Source: CAYMJK01 sp043101635 (GTDB taxonomy: Bacteria > Planctomycetota > Phycisphaerae > Phycisphaerales > UBA1924). From it: DNA of 13,565 bases. The position numbers were made by a program, and so were the translations under genes. Positions within the stretch are counted from its first letter, which is position 1. Each line of letters begins with the position of its first letter. The notes under the pieces are model-generated. The model did no database searches, was not told where the DNA came from, and saw only the letters and a program-made list of their open reading frames with translations. Below are positions 5,610-12,288 of this stretch, one piece after another. The stretch covers positions 1-13,565 of the forward strand of contig JBICIE010000296.1 in NCBI GenBank assembly GCA_043101635.1, given 5' to 3'.

Positions 5610-6083
5610 ATGCCCGGCGTCGAACTCCGCCCGGTCGCGCCTGCCGACCTGCCTGTCTTCTTCGAGCACCAGCGCGATCCGGTCGCCTGCCGCATGGCGG
5701 CCTTCACGGCGAGGGATCCCGACGACCGCGACGCCTTCGACGCCCACTGGCAGCGCATCCTTGCCGACGACACGGTCACCGTGCGGACCATCCTCGCCGA
5801 TGGCGCTGTCGCCGGGCACATCGCCAGCTTCCTCCGCGAGGGCGACCTCGAAGGCGCCTACTGGATCGACCGGGCCATGTGGGGCCGGGGAATTGCGACA
5901 GCGGCCCTCAGAGCCTTCCTCGACATCGTCACGACCCGCCCGATCCACGCCCGTGCCGCGGCCGACAACGCCGCCTCGCTACGGGTGCTGGAGCGCTGCG
6001 GCTTTCAGCCGTTCGCCCGCGACCGCGGCTTCGCTAGCGCCCGGGGCGAGGAGATAGAGGAAGTGATCCTGATCCTGCGCTAA
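5610..6083 (+). CDS. GNAT-family N-acetyltransferase (RimJ/RimL-like)
   Basis: A 157-aa acetyl-CoA-dependent acetyltransferase of the GNAT fold. Motif A, which binds the pyrophosphate of acetyl-CoA, is RAMWGRGIATAALRAF (88-103), preceded by the typical AYWID strand. Motif B is NAASLRVLERCGF (120-132), the N..S..vlek.GF pattern of RimJ/RimL-type enzymes. The N-terminus (ELRPVAPADLPVFFEHQRDP) is also standard. Relatives acetylate protein N-termini or small amines; the substrate here cannot be told. The open frame extends upstream to 5397 but there it translates the flanking repeat, so ATG 5610 is preferred. It has no Shine-Dalgarno, and a TACCCT box lies 5 nt before it. The PEP-CTERM operon promoter begins 25 bp after its stop. 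Confidence 0.9.
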   Translation: MPGVELRPVAPADLPVFFEHQRDPVACRMAAFTARDPDDRDAFDAHWQRILADDTVTVRTILADGAVAGHIASFLREGDLEGAYWIDRAMWGRGIATAALRAFLDIVTTRPIHARAAADNAASLRVLERCGFQPFARDRGFASARGEEIEEVILILR

Positions 6084-6108
6084 GGGCCCGGGCCCGGCCC
6101 GAAGACCC

Positions 6109-6136
6109 TTGTTTACCGGCCATCCTGCGGTACACT
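6109..6136 (+). promoter_or_regulatory. Sigma-70-type promoter of the PEP-CTERM operon
   Basis: TTGTTT (6109-6114), 16-bp spacer, TACACT (6131-6136). Transcription would start near 6143 and give a leader of about 29 nt containing AAAGGAG (6157-6163). This is the best-formed promoter in the window, and it fits the operon start at 6172. Confidence 0.6.
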
Positions 6137-6171
6137 GGCAGTTGAGGGCCACGGCGAAAGGAGTGTTCGCC

Positions 6172-6747
6172 ATGCGACGCCTGTGTGCGCTCGTCTGCCT
6201 CGTCCTGGCGCCGCCCGGCGCGGCGCAGGAGCAGGGCTGGATCATCCGCTTCGACCAGTCGGAGGTGACCCCGGCCGACCCCATCTTCTGGGTCGAGTGC
6301 TGGGCGTACTTCCCGGCCGAAGACTTCGCCTTCGCCGGCGCCCGGTGGAGCCTGCACGCCAGCGAGGAGGGCTGGAACGATGATGGCTGGACCATGCTGG
6401 CCCACAGCATCTGCGTCACGCCGCCGTGGTACATCTCCGGGCCGGACTATCTCGACATCCTCGACGGGCAGTTGAACTTCCCGCCCGGCAGCATCTATGC
6501 CGATCCTGCGAACCCCATCGCGGTCTGGCACGCGAGCTTCGAGGTCACGGACTTCACGCCGCGCGAGATCACGATCCGCACGGAGACGACGCTCGCCGAG
6601 GTCTTCCCCGAGCGTGAATCGAGCCAGTCGGAGGAGCGCCCCTGGACCGAGGGCGTCGGCGCCATCCGCGTCGTGCCCGCGCCGGGCAGCGCAGCGCCGC
6701 TCGTTGTCGCGGGAGTGACCGCGGCACGGCGCAGGAGACGGCAATGA
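6172..6747 (+). CDS. PEP-CTERM-tailed exported protein, paralogue 1 of 3
   Basis: A 191-aa exported protein. A short signal peptide (MRRLCALVCLVLAPPGAA, likely cut before QEQ) is followed by a domain of about 145 residues, then the sorting tail RVVPAPGSAAP, a hydrophobic stretch and RRRRR. Such tails are recognised by exosortases, which process the protein at the cell envelope. The core starts GWIIRFDQSEVTPADPIFW and contains FAFAGARWSLHASEEGW, QLNFPPGSIYADPANPI, FEVTDFTPRE and FPERES; I do not recognise the family. The alternating hydrophobic pattern suggests a beta-sandwich (inference). ATG 6172 is chosen over the upstream in-frame start because it gives the signal peptide and follows AAAGGAG at 6157-6163. 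The stop overlaps the next ATG by 4 nt. Compared with the next two genes it has a slightly longer middle section containing CVTPPWYISG. Confidence 0.88.
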   Translation: MRRLCALVCLVLAPPGAAQEQGWIIRFDQSEVTPADPIFWVECWAYFPAEDFAFAGARWSLHASEEGWNDDGWTMLAHSICVTPPWYISGPDYLDILDGQLNFPPGSIYADPANPIAVWHASFEVTDFTPREITIRTETTLAEVFPERESSQSEERPWTEGVGAIRVVPAPGSAAPLVVAGVTAARRRRRQ

Positions 6748-7322
6748 AACGCGTCCTCGCGATCATCATCCTCACCGCGGCAACCCCCGCCGCCGCGCAG
6801 GACCAGGGCTGGATCTTCCGCTTCGACCAGGCTGAGATAACACCGGCCGATCCGATCGTGTGGGTCGAACTCTGGGCCTTCTTCCCGGCGACCGACTACG
6901 CCTTCGCCGGCGCCCGCCTCGACCTGCACGCCAGCGAGGAAGGCTGGGGGGAGGGTTCCTCGCCGCTGATGGGCATCGTGGATCCGCCACCGACAATCGC
7001 CGGCCCGTCAGTGCTCGACATCGTCACCGGTCAATTGAACTTCCCCCCGGCCGGCCTCTACGCCGATCCTTCCAATCCCATCAAAGCCTGGCGCCAGAAG
7101 TTCGAAGTGACGGACTTCACGCCGCGGGATCTGTCATTCCACACCGAAACTCGGGTCGGCGCCATCTTCCCGGAGCGTGAATCGAGAGCCTACGAGGAGC
7201 GCCCGTGGGCGGACGCCTCTGCCGTCATCCGCGTCGTCCCGGCGCCGGGCGCTGTGACGCTCGGCCTGACCTGGGCCCTGCTCGCATCGCCGCGCCGCCG
7301 CAGACAAGGAGGGTCGCCGTGA
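6744..7322 (+). CDS. PEP-CTERM-tailed exported protein, paralogue 2 of 3
   Basis: A 192-aa close relative of the preceding and following genes. The signal peptide MKRVLAIIILTAATPAAA is followed by QDQGWIFRFDQAEITPADP. Shared blocks are YAFAGARLDLHASEEGWG, GQLNFPPAGLYADPSNPI, FEVTDFTPRD and IFPERES. The C-terminal tail is RVVPAPGAVTLGLTW...SPRRRRQGGSP, with a few extra residues after the arginine cluster, which is less usual. The ATG lies inside ATGA, sharing 4 nt with the upstream stop, and AGGAGA at 6733-6738 precedes it. Both features indicate translational coupling. It differs from its neighbours in having L instead of C in the WVExWAxFP block. Function unknown; expected location is the cell envelope or surface. 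Confidence 0.88.
   Translation: MKRVLAIIILTAATPAAAQDQGWIFRFDQAEITPADPIVWVELWAFFPATDYAFAGARLDLHASEEGWGEGSSPLMGIVDPPPTIAGPSVLDIVTGQLNFPPAGLYADPSNPIKAWRQKFEVTDFTPRDLSFHTETRVGAIFPERESRAYEERPWADASAVIRVVPAPGAVTLGLTWALLASPRRRRQGGSP
7306..7312 (+). promoter_or_regulatory. Shine-Dalgarno that fixes the GTG start of paralogue 3
   Basis: AAGGAGG lies 6 nt before GTG 7319 and within the 3' end of paralogue 2. It supports the GTG over the ATG at 7205, which lies inside the previous gene and would give no signal peptide. Confidence 0.75.
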
Positions 7323-7879
7323 AACGCGCCTGCGCGATCCTCGCTCTCGCCGCCGCTTTGCCCGCCGCCGCACAGGACCAGGGCTGGATCATCCGCTTCG
7401 ATCAGGCGGAGGTGACGCCCGCCGATCCCGTCTTCTGGGTCGAGTGCTGGGCCTACTTCCCCAAGGACGACTACGCCTTCGCCGGCGCCCGGTACAACCT
7501 GCACGCCAGCGAAGAGGGCTGGGGCTACGGCGAGTTCCTGCTGGCCGGCCTCATTGACCCACCACCGATCGTCTCCGGAAAGACGGTGCGCGGTATCGTC
7601 GCTGCGCAGTTGAACTTCCCTCCCGGAGGCATCTACGCCGATCCAGCCAACCCCATCGCGGTGTGGCGCCAGATGTTCGAAGTGACCGATTTCACGGCGC
7701 GCGAATTGACGTTTCACACTGAGACGCACATGGGGGCGATCTACCCCGAGCGGGAGTCAACGGTCGCCGAACAGCGCCCCTGGGCCGAAGGCGCAGGCGC
7801 CATCCGCGTCGTCCCCGCGCCCGGTGCGATCGCCCTTGGCATGCTCGGCGCCCTGACCGCAACCCGCCGCAGGCGCTGA
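7319..7879 (+). CDS. PEP-CTERM-tailed exported protein, paralogue 3 of 3
   Basis: A 186-aa protein starting with GTG and the signal peptide MKRACAILALAAALPAAA, then QDQGWIIRFDQAEVTPADP. Core blocks match the two upstream genes: WVECWAYFP, YAFAGARYNLHASEEGWG, AQLNFPPGGIYADPANPI, FEVTDFTARE and IYPERES. The tail RVVPAPGAIALGMLGALTATRRRR is the most canonical PEP-CTERM sequence of the three: VPAPGA, about 13 hydrophobic or small residues, then four arginines. GTG 7319 overlaps the upstream TGA by 4 nt. Its own stop lies one base from the stop of the convergent lipoprotein gene, with no terminator between. Function unknown; an exosortase elsewhere in the genome is implied. Confidence 0.88.
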   Translation: MKRACAILALAAALPAAAQDQGWIIRFDQAEVTPADPVFWVECWAYFPKDDYAFAGARYNLHASEEGWGYGEFLLAGLIDPPPIVSGKTVRGIVAAQLNFPPGGIYADPANPIAVWRQMFEVTDFTARELTFHTETHMGAIYPERESTVAEQRPWAEGAGAIRVVPAPGAIALGMLGALTATRRRR

Positions 7880-7880
7880 G

Positions 7881-8411
7881 CTACTCCACCCACGCCAATC
7901 GCGCCAGCCGGTCGATCAACTCCGCCGCGGCCTGCGACGGCTCGCTGGCGCCGAGCAGGTTCACCCGGTAGAACCGGCGCGACTCGCCATCGGCAACATA
8001 AATCAGCGCATCGGTCCGGTCCGGCGACGGCTCGACCTCGAATGGGCCGCCGATGCGCGTCGGCTCGGCCCGGTTGGCGAACGGACTGTCGGCGACCAGC
8101 CGCCAGATGCGGTCCACCTGCTCGCCGGAGAGCTGGCGGATCCGCGGCGGGTAATCCTGCTCGCGCAGGCCCGGGCGCACCTGGGCCCGCAGGGCGCCAT
8201 CGGGCTCCAGCACGTAGCGGGAGGGGCGCAGGTGGGGCGGCAGATCGCCCAGGCCGCGCGGGTCGGTCACCGGCGAGTAGATCGTCACGCCGACGGCGAA
8301 ATCGCCCGGGGCCCGCTGGCGCGGCGGGGGCGGCTCGATATCCAACTCGCCGTTGCCGCCGCAGGCGCCGAGCAACATCAAGCCTGCCAGAATCGCCGCC
8401 GGCGCCCGCAT
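7881..8411 (-). CDS. Putative lipoprotein of unknown function
   Basis: A 176-aa protein with a lipoprotein signal: MRAPAAILAGLMLLGAC, lipobox LGAC with the lipidated cysteine at residue 17, followed by GGNGELD. A proline-rich linker (PPPPRQRAPGD) leads to a domain of about 140 residues containing RYVLEPDGALRAQV, QLSGEQVDRIWRLV, ALIYVADGESRRFYRV and a final helix ending LARLAWVE. I do not recognise a named family. Inference: it is anchored to a membrane facing the periplasm and is not an enzyme with an obvious active site. The start ATG 8411 has no Shine-Dalgarno; TACACT lies 6 nt upstream. The gene is divergent from pheT (62-bp gap) and convergent with the PEP-CTERM operon. Confidence 0.8.
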   Translation of the reverse strand: MRAPAAILAGLMLLGACGGNGELDIEPPPPRQRAPGDFAVGVTIYSPVTDPRGLGDLPPHLRPSRYVLEPDGALRAQVRPGLREQDYPPRIRQLSGEQVDRIWRLVADSPFANRAEPTRIGGPFEVEPSPDRTDALIYVADGESRRFYRVNLLGASEPSQAAAELIDRLARLAWVE

Positions 8412-8417
8412 GAGCCC

Positions 8418-8423
8418 AGTGTA
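8418..8423 (-). promoter_or_regulatory. -10-like box for the lipoprotein gene, leaderless arrangement
   Basis: TACACT on the minus strand, identical to the -10 of the PEP-CTERM operon promoter, ends 6 nt before ATG 8411. No Shine-Dalgarno is present and no good -35 is visible. Confidence 0.5.
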
Positions 8424-8460
8424 TCGCTCCCGCCGGGCGGAACGGCCCCCAGCGGGTCCA

Positions 8461-8466
8461 TACCCT
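8461..8466 (+). promoter_or_regulatory. -10-like box for pheT, leaderless arrangement
   Basis: TACCCT ends 7 nt before ATG 8474, with no Shine-Dalgarno between. The 62-bp divergent gap has no room for a Phe-codon leader peptide and attenuator of the enterobacterial type. Confidence 0.45.
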
Positions 8467-8473
8467 GTGCCCC

Positions 8474-10555
8474 ATGGACATCAGCCTCAAATGGCTCAAC
8501 CAGCTTCTGGACCGCCCCGTCACCGCCGATGAGGCGGACGCCGCGCTGACTGCCGCGGGCTTCCCCATCGAGTCGCGCACGGAGCGCCCCGGCGGCGACA
8601 TCATGCTGGATGTGGAAGTCACCAGCAACCGCGGCGACTGCCTGAGCCATCTCGGCTGCGCCCGCGAGGTCGCGGCGGTCACCGGCCGGCGCCTGAAAGT
8701 GCGCGACCTCCCCGAGCCGCCGCGTTCCAAGGAGCGGGCCAGCGGCATCTTCACGCTGGAGAACCGCATCCCGCAGGACTGCCCGACCTTCACGGTGCAC
8801 ATCATCCGCGGCGCCAGGGTCGGCCAGAGCCCCGCGTGGCTGTGCGAACTGCTGGAGGCGGTGGACCAGCGGCCGATTTCCAACGCCGTCGATGTCACCA
8901 ACTGGCTGACGCTCGAAATCGGCAACCCCGCCCACGTCTTCGACCTGAAGAAGTTGGCCGGCTCGAAACTGATCGTGCGCCACGCCGATGGCGGCGAGAA
9001 GCTCAACACGCTCGATGACAAGCAGCGCACACTGGCGGCCGGCGAGATGGTCATCTACGACGGCCAGCGGCCCCAGTCGCTGGCGGGCGTCATCGGCGGC
9101 GCCGACTCCGAGGTCGACGAGTCCACCACCGACATCGTGCTGGAGGTGGCGACCTGGAACCCGGCCATGGTTCGCAGCGCCGCCCGCCGCCTGAACATCC
9201 GCACCGACGCCTCCCACCGCTTCGAGCGGATCGTGCATCCGGCGACCTGCCTGCCCGCGGCGAGGCTCGCCGCGGCCATGCTGTGCGAACTGACCGGCGG
9301 GACGCTGCTGGAAGGCGAGATCGTGGCGGGCGCCCCGATCCCCGAGCCCGCGCCCATCCGCCTCCGCCCCGCCCGCGCCCGCGCGATGATCGGCGTGGAC
9401 ATCCCCGCGACCGAGATGAACGAACTGCTGGAGTCGCACGAGATCGCCGTGCGCGCCGAGGGCGAAGACCTGCTGTGCACACCCCCGGCCCACCGGCCGG
9501 ACCTGGTGCGCGAGATCGACCTGATCGAAGAGGTCGCCCGCACCAAGGGCTTCGACGCCATCCCGGTCCACGACCGCATGCTGGTGCGCATCGGCCACCC
9601 GCAGGAGTCCGAGCGCGCTGCCCGCGAGATGGCCCGCGTGCTGACCGGCCTGGGCTTCCACGAGACGGTCACCTTCAGCTTCGTCACGCCCGAGCAGGCC
9701 CAGATGTTCATGCCCCCGGGGCTGGAGGCCGTCGGCGTCGACGATGAGCGCCGCGGCGGGGAGCCGACGCTGCGCCCCAGCGCCATCGCCAGCCTGCTGC
9801 GCTGCCGCAAGGCCAACCTGGACGCCCAGAGCGAGCAGCCCGGCGGACTGCGCCTCTATGAGATCGCCGCGGCCTACGCCCAGGTCGCCGGCCGCGAAGA
9901 GACGGTCGAGCACCGCAACCTCTCCCTGCTGATGGATGTGCCGGGCGTCGCCCCCGGCAAGCAGGCCAAGCAGGAGCAGCTCCAGCAGGCCGTCCGGCTG
10001 CTGCGCGGCAGCATCGAAGCCCTGGCCACGGCGCTGGCCGGCCCGGCGGCCGCCGTCGAGGTGACGCCCTGCGCCCCCTCCAGCCCGGCCTGGGCCGACG
10101 GCGCCCACGGGCAGGTGACCCTCGATGGTCGGCACATCGGCGTGCTCGGCGTGATCGGCCCCCAGGCCCTGCGCCTGTTCGACCTCGACATCCCGGTGGT
10201 ATGCGCCGATCTCAGCGTGGAGGCCCTCTGCGCCGCCTTCCCGCCCAAGGCGCTGGCGCACGCGCTGCCGGCCTTTCCCGGCATCGAGCGCGACCTGTCG
10301 CTCATTGTCGACGAGCAGATGGCCTGGGCCGATGTCGCCAGCGCTGTCCGCGATACGCCGCTGGAGCAGCTCGAGGACTTCGAGTTCGTCGGGACCTACC
10401 GCGGCGCCCAGGTCGGCGCCCGGCGCAAGTCGGTCACGCTCCGCCTGCGCTTCCGGGATCCTGCGCGCACGCTCCGCCACGAAGAAGTCGACCCGCAGAT
10501 CGAGGCCCTGGTCACCCGACTCGGGGAGCGGCTGGGAGCGACGCTGCGGGCCTGA
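8474..10555 (+). CDS. pheT: Phenylalanine--tRNA ligase beta subunit, short form without EMAP domain
   Basis: The beta chain of the alpha2-beta2 phenylalanyl-tRNA synthetase, which charges tRNA-Phe and edits mischarged Tyr-tRNA. The 693 residues compare with about 795 in E. coli. The start MDISLKWLNQLL runs directly into DIMLDVEVTSNRGDCLSHLG (42-61), so the tRNA-binding OB/EMAP domain normally in between is missing. The B3/B4 editing domain follows (about 100-280), including SLAGVIGGADSEV and RTDASHRFER (243-252). A B5 domain is at about 295-365 (TPPAHRPDL, EVARTKGFDAIP), then the catalytic-like core, and the FDX-ACB anticodon-binding domain at 597-693 (FPGIERDLS, RLRFRDPARTL). The frame is intact. 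The alpha-chain gene pheS is not adjacent; the upstream neighbour is divergent. The start is ATG 8474 without a Shine-Dalgarno. Confidence 0.97.
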   Translation: MDISLKWLNQLLDRPVTADEADAALTAAGFPIESRTERPGGDIMLDVEVTSNRGDCLSHLGCAREVAAVTGRRLKVRDLPEPPRSKERASGIFTLENRIPQDCPTFTVHIIRGARVGQSPAWLCELLEAVDQRPISNAVDVTNWLTLEIGNPAHVFDLKKLAGSKLIVRHADGGEKLNTLDDKQRTLAAGEMVIYDGQRPQSLAGVIGGADSEVDESTTDIVLEVATWNPAMVRSAARRLNIRTDASHRFERIVHPATCLPAARLAAAMLCELTGGTLLEGEIVAGAPIPEPAPIRLRPARARAMIGVDIPATEMNELLESHEIAVRAEGEDLLCTPPAHRPDLVREIDLIEEVARTKGFDAIPVHDRMLVRIGHPQESERAAREMARVLTGLGFHETVTFSFVTPEQAQMFMPPGLEAVGVDDERRGGEPTLRPSAIASLLRCRKANLDAQSEQPGGLRLYEIAAAYAQVAGREETVEHRNLSLLMDVPGVAPGKQAKQEQLQQAVRLLRGSIEALATALAGPAAAVEVTPCAPSSPAWADGAHGQVTLDGRHIGVLGVIGPQALRLFDLDIPVVCADLSVEALCAAFPPKALAHALPAFPGIERDLSLIVDEQMAWADVASAVRDTPLEQLEDFEFVGTYRGAQVGARRKSVTLRLRFRDPARTLRHEEVDPQIEALVTRLGERLGATLRA

Positions 10556-10681
10556 ACCACATTGTTTGCAGACACTTGCGCAGCGACGCGCGGCGCCGTC
10601 GCTGGCGAGCCTCCGGGCATACCATGCAGCGCCTTGGCCGCTCGCCGTCCGCAGCAACGCGGAACGCAACTCGACTCAAGG

Positions 10682-10687
10682 AAGGAG
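10682..10687 (+). promoter_or_regulatory. Shine-Dalgarno that fixes the GTG start of the aminotransferase
   Basis: AAGGAG lies 7 nt before GTG 10695. The open frame continues upstream into pheT, so this site decides the start. The rest of the 139-bp gap from 10556 holds a TTGTTT at 10562-10567 that could be a -35, but no convincing -10 at the right distance. Confidence 0.75.
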
Positions 10688-10694
10688 AAGACCG

Positions 10695-11648
10695 GTGACC
10701 CAGACCGCGACCAACCCGCAGCGTTCCGCGCAGGAGGCCCCGGCCGACCGGCCGATCGTCTACGTCAACGGCAGGATGCTGCCCAAGAGCCAGGCCGCCG
10801 TGAACGTCTTCGACCACGGCCTGCTCTACGGCGACGGCGTCTTCGAGGGCATTCGCGTCTACCGAGGGCGCATCTTCAAGCTCCAGCAGCACATGGACCG
10901 CCTGTGGGAGAGCGCTCGCCAGATCGGCCTTCAGATTCCGATCTCCCGCAAGGAGATGATCGAGATCCAGCGCCGCTGCATCGAGGCCAACGAACTGGTC
11001 GACGGCTACATCCGGCTGGTCATCACCCGCGGCGTCGGCACGCTCGGGCTCAACCCCAGGCTCTGCCCGAGGGCCGGCATCATCTGCATCGCCGACCAGA
11101 TCACGCTCTTCCCGCCGGAGATGTACGAGCAGGGCATGAAGGTGATCGTGGCCCAGCGCCCCAAGACCCCCCTGGCCTGCCTCGACCCGCGCATCAAGAG
11201 CCTCAACTACCTCAACAACATCCTCGCCAAGGTCGAGGCCATCGACATGGGCCTGCTCGAGGTCATCATGCTCAACCTCGATGGCAACATCACCGAGGGC
11301 TCCGGCGACAACATCTTCATCGTCAGGGATGGCGCCCTGTGGACCCCGCCGACCGACGCCGGCATCCTCGCGGGAATCACCCGCCGCTTCGTCATGGACG
11401 AACTGGCGCCGGCCCTTGGCGTCAAGTGCCAGGAGCGCAACTTCACGCTCGACGAACTGCTCAGCGCCGACGAGGTCTTCCTGACCGGCTCCGCCGCGGA
11501 GATGATCGGCGTCAGCGCTGTCGGGCAGCGCAACGCCGCCGGCGGCTACGACTTCACCGAGATCTCCGATGGCGAGGGCCCGATCACCGCGAAGCTGCGC
11601 CAGCGCTTCCGCCAGATCGTCACCAGCGACAACGTTCCCGAGGACTGA
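10695..11648 (+). CDS. ilvE: Branched-chain amino acid aminotransferase (class IV)
   Basis: A 317-aa PLP enzyme of fold-type IV. It transfers amino groups between valine, leucine or isoleucine and 2-oxoglutarate, the last step of their synthesis, in the cytoplasm. The N-terminal block FDHGLLYGDGVFEGIRVY (39-56) is characteristic. The PLP lysine is K168 in RIKSLNYLNN, and E201 in GNITEGSGDNIFIV is the usual cofactor-binding glutamate. SADEVFLTGSAAEM is the C-terminal family motif. GTG 10695 is preferred because AAGGAG lies 7 nt upstream and the protein then has family length. Specificity within class IV (IlvE, D-amino acid aminotransferase or aminodeoxychorismate lyase) is assigned from these motifs; IlvE fits best. 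A strong hairpin follows at 11672-11699. Confidence 0.92.
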   Translation: MTQTATNPQRSAQEAPADRPIVYVNGRMLPKSQAAVNVFDHGLLYGDGVFEGIRVYRGRIFKLQQHMDRLWESARQIGLQIPISRKEMIEIQRRCIEANELVDGYIRLVITRGVGTLGLNPRLCPRAGIICIADQITLFPPEMYEQGMKVIVAQRPKTPLACLDPRIKSLNYLNNILAKVEAIDMGLLEVIMLNLDGNITEGSGDNIFIVRDGALWTPPTDAGILAGITRRFVMDELAPALGVKCQERNFTLDELLSADEVFLTGSAAEMIGVSAVGQRNAAGGYDFTEISDGEGPITAKLRQRFRQIVTSDNVPED

Positions 11649-11671
11649 GCCGCCGGTTCAACCGAGCCTGC

Positions 11672-11699
11672 CACCGACCACGGCCCTGCGTGGTCGGTG
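11672..11699 (+). terminator. Terminator-like hairpin after ilvE; diverged family 1 palindrome
   Basis: CACCGACCACG (11672-11682), loop GCCCTG, CGTGGTCGGTG (11689-11699): an 11-bp perfect stem beginning 23 nt after the ilvE stop. Only a short T-containing tail follows, so termination is plausible rather than certain. It also aligns to the coding palindromes at 3874 and 4579: same TGCC lead-in, same GCCCTG loop, CAC-y-GAC and GTC-r-GTG arms, plus a 3-bp arm extension on each side. Confidence 0.65.
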
Positions 11700-11730
11700 T
11701 TCATTCCGACGCATCGAAAGCCGCAGCGCA

Positions 11731-12213
11731 ATGGACCCACGCGCAGCCGACCTCATCAAGACGCTCGCCCTCAGCGAGCACCCCGAGGGCGGCTGGTACC
11801 GCGAGATCTTCCGCTCCGCCGCCGGCGTGCGCGCTGCTGATGGCCGCCAGCGCAGCGCCTGCACCACGATCTACTTCCTGCTGACGGCAACCGATCGCAG
11901 CCGGTGGCATGTCGTCCAGTCCGATGAGATCTGGCACTTCTACGAGGGCGCGCCGCTGCAACTGCTGACCGTCGATCCGGCCGGCTTCGCGCTCCAGCAG
12001 CGCATGCTCGGGACGGTCACCGGCGGCCAGCGCCCCTCCTGGACCGTCCCCGCCGGCCACTGGCAGGCCGCTCGTTCCACCGGCGCCTTCACCCTCTGCG
12101 GCTGCACCGTCGCCCCCGGCTTCGACTTCGCCGACTTCGCCATGCTGCGCGACGATCCCGCGCTCGCAGCCCGCTTCCGCGACGACATCCCCGGCGCCGC
12201 CGACTTCATCTGA
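11731..12213 (+). CDS. Cupin-fold protein, DUF985 family
   Basis: A 160-aa protein matching the DUF985 (YML079W-like) cupin family over its full length: LALSEHPEGGWYREIFRS (12-29), TTIYFLLT (45-52), RWHVVQSDEIWHFYEG (59-74), LQQRMLGT, VPAGHWQAA (107-115) and GCTVAPGFDFADF (124-136). The fold is a beta-barrel with a central pocket lined by H60, E66 and H69, where metals bind in other cupins. The cellular role of the family is not established; a sugar or small ligand is often supposed. ATG 11731 matches the family N-terminus. No Shine-Dalgarno or clear promoter is seen in the 31 nt after the ilvE hairpin, so it could be read through from ilvE. A hairpin at 12219-12240 follows. Confidence 0.9.
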   Translation: MDPRAADLIKTLALSEHPEGGWYREIFRSAAGVRAADGRQRSACTTIYFLLTATDRSRWHVVQSDEIWHFYEGAPLQLLTVDPAGFALQQRMLGTVTGGQRPSWTVPAGHWQAARSTGAFTLCGCTVAPGFDFADFAMLRDDPALAARFRDDIPGAADFI

Positions 12214-12218
12214 TCGTG

Positions 12219-12240
12219 GCATCGCCCTTCCGGGCGATGC
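12219..12240 (+). terminator. Hairpin after the cupin gene
   Basis: GCATCGCCC (12219-12227), loop TTCC, GGGCGATGC (12232-12240): a 9-bp perfect stem starting 5 nt after the stop. No T-run follows, so it may act as a Rho-independent terminator of reduced strength or as a 3'-end stabiliser. Confidence 0.6.
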
Positions 12241-12276
12241 TGCTCCTGCCTTGAACGCCCCACCCCCGATTCCCGA

Positions 12277-12282
12277 TATCCT
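12277..12282 (+). promoter_or_regulatory. -10-like box for ltaE, leaderless arrangement
   Basis: TATCCT ends 6 nt before ATG 12289. TTGAAC at 12251-12256 could be a -35, 18-20 nt upstream depending on which hexamer is taken as -10. No Shine-Dalgarno is present. Confidence 0.5.
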
Positions 12283-12288
12283 CCCGCC

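Noticed and set aside
7001..7015. CCGTCAGTGCTC in paralogue 2, resembling half of the family 1 palindrome
   Set aside because: Only one arm is present, no complementary arm lies nearby, and the codons fit the paralogue alignment (GPSVLD).
6172..7879. Repeated DNA blocks considered as a CRISPR or satellite array
   Set aside because: The repeats are paralogous coding sequence about 570 bp apart with signal peptides and stops, not short spaced repeats.
8412..8473. Attenuator or T-box for pheT in the divergent gap
   Set aside because: Only 62 bp, with no Phe-codon leader peptide, no terminator/antiterminator pair, and a likely leaderless start.
8378..10669. 763-aa minus-strand ORF covering pheT
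   Set aside because: Antisense shadow of pheT; repetitive gly/ala/his/arg composition and no recognisable domain.
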